Assembly (NCBI RefSeq): GCF_030272615.1
Contig: NC_081409.1
Location: 612,247,755-612,311,754, forward strand
DNA: 64,000 nt
Source of the DNA: Cryptomeria japonica
Taxonomy: Eukaryota > Streptophyta > Pinopsida > Cupressales > Cupressaceae
Direction of reading: 5' to 3'
A program made the position numbers and the translations under genes. Position 1 is the first letter of the stretch, and every line of letters begins with the position of its first letter. Positions 58,991 through 64,000 of the stretch are shown here, in pieces. The notes beneath the pieces are model-generated. The model was not told where the DNA came from. It worked only from the letters and a program-made list of their open reading frames with translations, and did no database searches.

Positions 58991-61900
58991 CTAGTTGACA
59001 AGTCGGGCTACATCTTCATCTTGGTCAAATCTAGCCATGGCTTTCTCCTTAATTTGTGTAAATTCTTTTTGCCATTGCTCTAATGGAGTCAGTTCACCTT
59101 CTCTGTAGACAACCAGTATTGTTGCAACACAATCCTCATCCAATATTTGGAGGTCTTTATTTAGTGTGTCTACATATTTGTCGTGCTCTACCAGGTATTG
59201 GTCACCTTGAACTTTTTCTTCTATAGTCATGGCCTCATTATCCTTCAATACATCTTGCAATCTTTCCCTTAACCTCCCATGCTCTTTTAGAGCTTTCATA
59301 GTCCCTATGTATACTTTCCAATATTGGTTAGCATATGGAAACATAGCTTTGAACTTGTGCTCAAGGACATGATTTTCCAATTTATTCATCTTCTGTTGGG
59401 ATTTAGTCAATTGCTTTGCTAACTTTTCAGTCTTTCTCTTATAGTAGGCAGCATCTGATATAGCATCTAAGACCCTTTGGTCAAGTTGAAAACCCATATC
59501 TGGTTCATCTCCCTCCATAATAGGAGTCTTTTGTGACGACTGTCCTTGTAGCCTCTGGATTTCTTCAGTAGCCTTCTCATACAAGCCTTTGTAAGTGTTG
59601 TTTTCCCTAACCAAAAACTTGGCTTGTTCCTGATTTAGTTTTGGTACATCCATGTTCAACTTGGTTGTGATTCTGGGATCACTTTTCCCAACTTGTTGGA
59701 TCATCAAGTGGCCAAAAACTTGATCCGTATCAACAAGTATGGGTCTCTTCTTCGGATACAAGGCCCATATTATGAGAGCCTTTTGATTTGGATCATAACC
59801 TGAGCCCATAAAGATCTTGTGTATCTCCTCTGCTATGATCTTCTTGTTGGGATCTTTCTTCTTGAGAAAATTTTCAAATAGTAATGCAGACCTCATGTCC
59901 CACCCTAAGTAGATTAGCACACTAGCATTCTTGAGTAGTTGTCTTCCTTTCTCAGGTGTCATTTCTCTCTTAGCAAGGTCCACCTCTTCTTGTAACCTTT
60001 GGGCTTGTTCTTCCTCTATTTTCTCTTTCATAATATTCCTAATCTATATTCCTTTATGCTGGTATAAAAATGTATTGAACTATCTAGAGGAAATGAAATC
60101 ATTATCAGCAATGAAATCTTCATGTTCAAATGTTTTTATATCTCCAACATATTGGACATTGTACTATCTCATCATCAGATCCATCTGCACACCACCCTCA
60201 AATCTAGGAGGATATTCTTCTCTAGGGGAATCAACTAGAATAACATTAGAGATGGATTGAGGAGATAATTGAGCCAAGGGATTTGTATCCCTAACAGTTT
60301 TGATGTGCCCCACATAGACATAGGCAGGCACTCCCTCAAGCAACTCTAGCTCATGCTCCATAAGTTTGTTTGTTGCGTCTAAGGGATCTTTGATGTTTTG
60401 AAGCATGTCCTCATTTATTCTCCCTCAAAAGAGTTTCTATTTGTAGGCTTGTAACACTCGCTCATACTTAGCCCTTTTTTCATTAGCTTCTTCCCTTTTC
60501 ATGTTTCTGATGAAATCATTAGGTATGAGCGACACATGCTCTCTAGCCTTAAGTTTCTGGGATGACCTTGTTGTCCCTATGTATCCCTCGGGATCAAAGT
60601 TTGGCCTGGGGTCACTTTCCACCATCTTATAATAATTCAATTTATTTTGCAGCAAACCATAACTCTTTGAACTTTTGACAATAAAATCTGAAAATACCAG
60701 TAATCCAGGCACAATGGATTGTTTTCCATGGTCAGTTAAGTGTTGGGAACTTACTATTGACAACTGCCTAACAATATTTAAGCATGCCACTCTGTTAGGC
60801 ATGGTGATGGGCAATACATATGGTTTTCCTTCAAATTCATACACTCTTATTTGAGTGCAATCCAAAAAGAAGTAAAAATCTCCCTAGTTGTGCTCAATTG
60901 CAGTGTCTTTGCCATAATCTTTTGGCCTTAAGAATCTCTGAATTTCAAGAGTCAAGGCATGATCACAAGGGTATCCCAATAATCTGTATAGTGTCTTAAC
61001 AAATTACTCCTTGAAATGCCAGTATAGGTTGTTGTTGTATCTTTGGTCCCATGAAGATATCCATAGTTGCATAGGCTTCCTTATCCCAGCCTTATCATAT
61101 GCCTCGATGCATAACTCATCTGGCCATAGCCCTTTGTCTTGTCCAACATACAATAGCATGTGCATAAGAACATAATAGTACTTGAAATGCACATTAATCA
61201 CACCTCCTTTCAGTTTTTCTAGTCCATGATTGAAGGAATCAACAAGATAAGTAGAAAAATCAAATAATCAGGGATCTTTAGATTACAAATTTGCATAGAT
61301 GACCATGGCCGCTATATCCATCAAGGGATGAGCCTCTATTCCCAAAACCTTAGCAGCGCAGTAGTATATATACTTGAAGTAGGGATGAAATGAATTGACA
61401 TCATAGGGAGATTTGTCATCTTTACTCAATGGTAGTATCGATCCTGCAACCCTAGGTCTACGGATGGGAAGTCTCCACCTCTTATAGATGTCCTCCAGGT
61501 TGAAGTACTCTTGTGCCAATTTCTTAGTATCAATTTTCTCTTCGAGCCCCCAATCCAAATTAAACACAGTATCAAAAATTTTCTTAGTAATTGATAGTAT
61601 TGGTTCCCCCATGTAATCATATATAGTTTTGGTCTTGGGGTCATAATTGTTGGCTAGGGATTTCATAAGTTCAACATTAACAAAGACATTAGCTACTTCT
61701 AATTTTCCCAAATTTAGTCCCCATAAATTGTTCACGGGTTCAGGTGCATTCCTTCTGATATACCCAAAAATAAACAACTCATGGCCTCTTATCTTCATCC
61801 ATATATCTCCAAGATGCTCAAATCTATCTTCTAAACCCTTCTCATCAGTCTTAACCTTTTTAGACCTGAGGCTTGATGAGGGACATTGATCAATCAAATC

Positions 61901-62008
61901 TTGGGCCAGTGAACATCCTTCCCTCTTTTGTCTCTTAGGTTTATCATCTATAGATTGGGTTTGTTTTGCTTTCCTAACTTTACTAGATTTCGAAGATGAT
62001 GGCTTCAT
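58991..62008 (-). pseudogene. Element H ORF, unrecognised protein of about 1,006 codons
   Basis: One frame from ATG 62008 (MKPSSSKSSKVRKAKQ) to the stop at 58991, interrupted by about nine stop codons but no frameshift. Residues 1-60 are basic with possible nuclear-localisation clusters (KPKRQKR, RSKKVK). Residues 65-400 form a helical domain (LGDIWMKIRGHELFIFGYI, NNLWGLNLGKLEVANV, WRLPIRRPRVAGSILPLS, FKYYYVLMHMLLYVG). Residues 380-480 include IRVYEFEGKPYVLP. The C-terminal third (60031-58991) is charged and rich in coiled-coil heptads. The G ORF is a diverged homologue. A link to plant mobile-domain proteins is possible but unproven. Not a polymerase, integrase or gag that I recognise. Confidence 0.7.
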
Positions 62009-63318
62009 TTTAATTGCAGGATTCTGAGGGTGAAGAACTTACTTGAATTCCGAGGGCTTCTCTTGTGAATCCAATTCCAAATTATCTAGTTCTGAGTCGC
62101 TCTTTGCGAATTCTCTTAGGCACTGTCAGCAATGTCTCCTTCTTTGCCAATTTATTGAGCATTTATGGTGAACTTACGAGTTAATAATTCCAGTTAAGAA
62201 ATGCTCACATAGGCATTCATTTTGAATTTATGGTGATGTGACTTCACTGAGATTTGTTTTGATCTTCACGGCAATAGGTAATCATTTGTCTAGCCGTGTT
62301 TTGAATTTTCCATCGACGCTTATTTAACATTAAACCTATGCTGCATTTCGATGAAATCATATGTCTTGATGGATTTACCTTATGTTTCCCCGAAAAATCA
62401 TATTCCATCGACATCATTCTTTACTTTGGTGAAATTGACATCATCGCCGGAACATCTATTGGTCTCATCAATATCCTCATTTTATCGAAGCCTTGCTTTA
62501 AGTGTCTGTATCGATGCAATATTTTATCAGTTCATCGAAATCTTGCTTTCGATGAAAATCCTTTTATCGCTAAGTCTCTCCATTGTCTTATCAATGTTAG
62601 AATTCCATCGAAATAGTTTTTTTTTATTATCTGGCCCTTGTACTTAGCGTTGATGAAATTTCCCCTTTCGGTGAAGGAAGAATACTCTACTTCGACTTCT
62701 TATGTTTGGCCAATAACAAGTCATCAATGGAAATTTCTCGTGTTTCTTCGATCGATTATTCTTCGATGAGAAAGCTATTTTTGGTCAACATCTTTTGTGC
62801 CTCTTCGATACCCTCCTTTCCTTGAAACAGCTTCGTCGATAAAGTATCCATTGGTTCCTTCAATATTACTCTTTTGGCCAAACTTCCTCCCTCGACAAGC
62901 TGTTCACATGTCTCATCGATACCATAATTTCATCGATACCCTTTATTTTATCGGTGGGACCACTTCTGATTTCCTCAATGTATTTTTTGTCGATGGAACT
63001 AATGTTTTTAGTGAATCCCTTTGGAGATCCATTATGGCCAAGGTTTGTTCGATAAGTCACTTTATCGATAGGATATTGGTAGGTTTCTTCGATAGAATCA
63101 TTTCGGTCAGACTGGGCTTTTCGATGAAGGATGAACACCTATTACTGACAGCTTTAGTTTAGGCGATGACTTAGGGATTTTTGGTATCAGTGGGATTTTT
63201 AGGGTTTCTATCAAAATTATCAAGGACATATTTAGCCTTTTATTATTATTTTCAAAAAATCATCTTAGCTCCTTATAAAACCATGGATTTTTTAAATTTT
63301 TAAATCTAATGCTCAACA
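62009..63318. repeat. Element H 5' region with clustered tcgatg/catcga motifs
   Basis: Upstream of the H ORF, about 25 copies of atcgat/tcgatg/catcga-type words lie between 62309 and 63125, in both orientations and often as ttcatcga or tcgatgaa, every 20-60 bp. Examples are at 62349, 62406, 62511, 62549, 62752, 62915, 62931, 63064 and 63119. Short open frames across the region are products of the repeats. Such clustering resembles subterminal binding-site arrays, or the remains of a tandem repeat. Confidence 0.6.
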
Positions 63319-63790
63319 GATCCGATCCGACCGTGATATGAGCAGATAAAGAACAAAAGTAGGAATTAAACTAGTCATGAGAGATTAAAGCTCTATCAAG
63401 CCTGACCTGAATTAAGTCTTCGCCACTCCTTCTGTTGGTCCAAGTGTATTTAACCCCTTGCAAGTCCAGATCATGGAGAGCATGGTTAATAATGAACTCC
63501 ATCAAGTCCAATCTGTTGTCCAGATTAGTTTTTCTCCCTCCCTTCTTCTCATGTTCTCTTAGAGGGGTATTGAAATAACCCATGATAATCTAGCTATCTT
63601 CAGCAAACTTACTTCTGAGCGAGGATAGGTTCCTCTAGAAAACACTTCTACCTACTTTGGTGTTAGGGGCATACACATTAGTCAAGACCCATGAAGTACC
63701 ATCTTTCAAATACTTAAATCTAATACAAGCCATGTTGTTATCTTGAATCAACACCTCTCCCTTAACATTATTATTATTCCAAAAAGTTAT
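63319..63790 (-). pseudogene. LINE L endonuclease domain fragment
   Basis: Minus-strand reading: ITFWNNNNVKGEVLIQ, LTNVYAPNTKVGRS, IIMGYFNTPL (normally GDFNTPL), YTWTNRRSGEDLIQVRLD and RALISHD-stop-FNSY, ending at VGSD where H is inserted. This is an apurinic/apyrimidinic-type endonuclease of L1 elements, which nicks target DNA. The N-terminal catalytic motifs are missing because L is 5'-truncated here. Confidence 0.82.
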
Positions 63791-64000
63791 AATTGGAAGG
63801 TGACTCTAAAAAAATTATTAATTGCCTCCTAGGTAAACAGCAACCCTCATGGATGATTAAAAACATCATTGATTCCACCAAAGAGTTGCTTCAAGGGTTT
63901 AAAAAATGCCACATTCCCCATGTTTATAGTGAGGCCAATAGGTGTGTTAACTGGGCTGCCAATGAGGCAGTACGGAGTGAGCAAATTATAACCTAGAATT
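63786..64000 (+). pseudogene. LINE K RNase H, C-terminal part (continues past window)
   Basis: Plus-strand reading EGDSKKIINCLLGKQQPSW, IKNIIDSTKELLQ and HVYSEANRCVNWAANEAV is the C-terminal half of a plant L1 RNase H (…EGDS…, …REAN..AD.LA…). It continues the LINE K reading that stops at 45650 (LGYNLGVNM), so the two are halves of one domain separated by LINE L. The element's 3' end lies beyond the window. Confidence 0.8.

Larger units (their letters stand above)
57903..63318 (-). mobile_element. Element H: 5.4-kb unit with TG/CA-type ends and one long ORF
   Basis: Minus strand starts TGTTGAGCATTAG (at 63318) and ends GATCCAATA (at 57903; last CA read as TA). It is flanked by perfect GATCC copies (57898-57902 and 63319-63323). 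Removing it and one copy restores the LINE L endonuclease motif GSDHYPISF in frame, so both ends are exact. The two terminal kilobases do not match each other, and no primer site, polypurine tract, polymerase or transposase is visible. It is either a giant solo LTR with a gene inside, or an element of a type I do not know. Confidence 0.75.
45653..63790 (-). mobile_element. LINE L (5'-truncated), antisense inside LINE K, carrying C and H
   Basis: Runs leftwards from about 63790 (starting inside the endonuclease domain) to a 3' end near 45653, where the minus strand ends in tttttaattaatcaaaac. H (57903-63318) interrupts its endonuclease and C (46525-53201) interrupts its third ORF. Outside both edges LINE K RNase H is read on the plus strand. 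No long target duplication is visible at the L edges; gttataatt at about 63785 is shared by both LINE readings, so the exact join is uncertain. Confidence 0.78.

Noticed and set aside
57917-63321. 9-bp match tcaacagat near both ends of H, suggesting a Mutator-like 9-bp duplication
   Set aside because: Using GATCC as the 5-bp duplication restores the LINE endonuclease frame exactly; the 9-bp match does not.
63319-64000. Oppositely oriented LINE pieces meeting at about 63790, as in twin-primed L1 inversion
   Set aside because: The plus-strand piece completes the RNase H of LINE K at 45650, so an antisense LINE inserted in another explains both joins.

Overview
The window looks like intergenic DNA of a large, repeat-rich seed-plant genome, most likely a conifer or other gymnosperm. 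That placement is inferred from the mix of Copia, Gypsy-like and LINE elements and the complete lack of host exons; nothing in the sequence identifies a species. I found no host protein gene, tRNA, rRNA or CRISPR array. Almost every base can be assigned to nested, mostly decayed retroelements. Several nestings are demonstrated by target-site duplications (TSDs) and by host reading frames that become continuous when the insert is removed.

Left half (1-34090). A minus-strand Copia element of Sirevirus-like layout (called E) is the backbone. Its LTR is 23477-24944 plus 31796-31899. Its gag and pol run leftwards in pieces at 23401-23127, 21903-21252, 13389-13119 and 10439-8339. Inserted into E are: B (24945-31790, TSD ATACT) in its LTR; a solo LTR S (21904-23126, TSD AAGTT); D (13390-21251, TSD ACAGG, plus strand, gag-only); F, a 2.7-kb solo-LTR-like unit (10440-13118, TSD GGACT); and G (ending at 8338), which is itself interrupted by A (1-5900). 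E lies in the gag of an older relative, I (31900-34090).

Middle (34091-40018). This is gene-free LTR-like debris with one tRNA-Met primer-binding site and a 430-bp TA/CATA microsatellite.

Right half (40019-64000). A plus-strand L1-type LINE (K) is split inside its RNase H domain by a 5'-truncated minus-strand LINE (L, about 45653-63790). L is in turn split by C (46525-53201) and by H (57903-63318, TSD GATCC).

Most interesting content. (1) A, B and C are three copies of one pol-less element family. Each has a coiled-coil, four-zinc-knuckle gag derivative followed by a conserved unrecognised ORF of about 1,070-1,130 codons. (2) H, and its broken relative G, carry another unrecognised ORF of about 1,006 codons inside a unit with TG/CA-type ends and a 5-bp TSD, but no visible LTR pair, primer site or polymerase. 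(3) LINE L has a third ORF downstream of RNase H, cut in frame by C. These ORFs share a loose layout (basic start, alpha-helical domain, charged linker, C-terminal coiled coil), so several unrelated retroelements here may carry related accessory proteins. That link is inferred from reading by eye.
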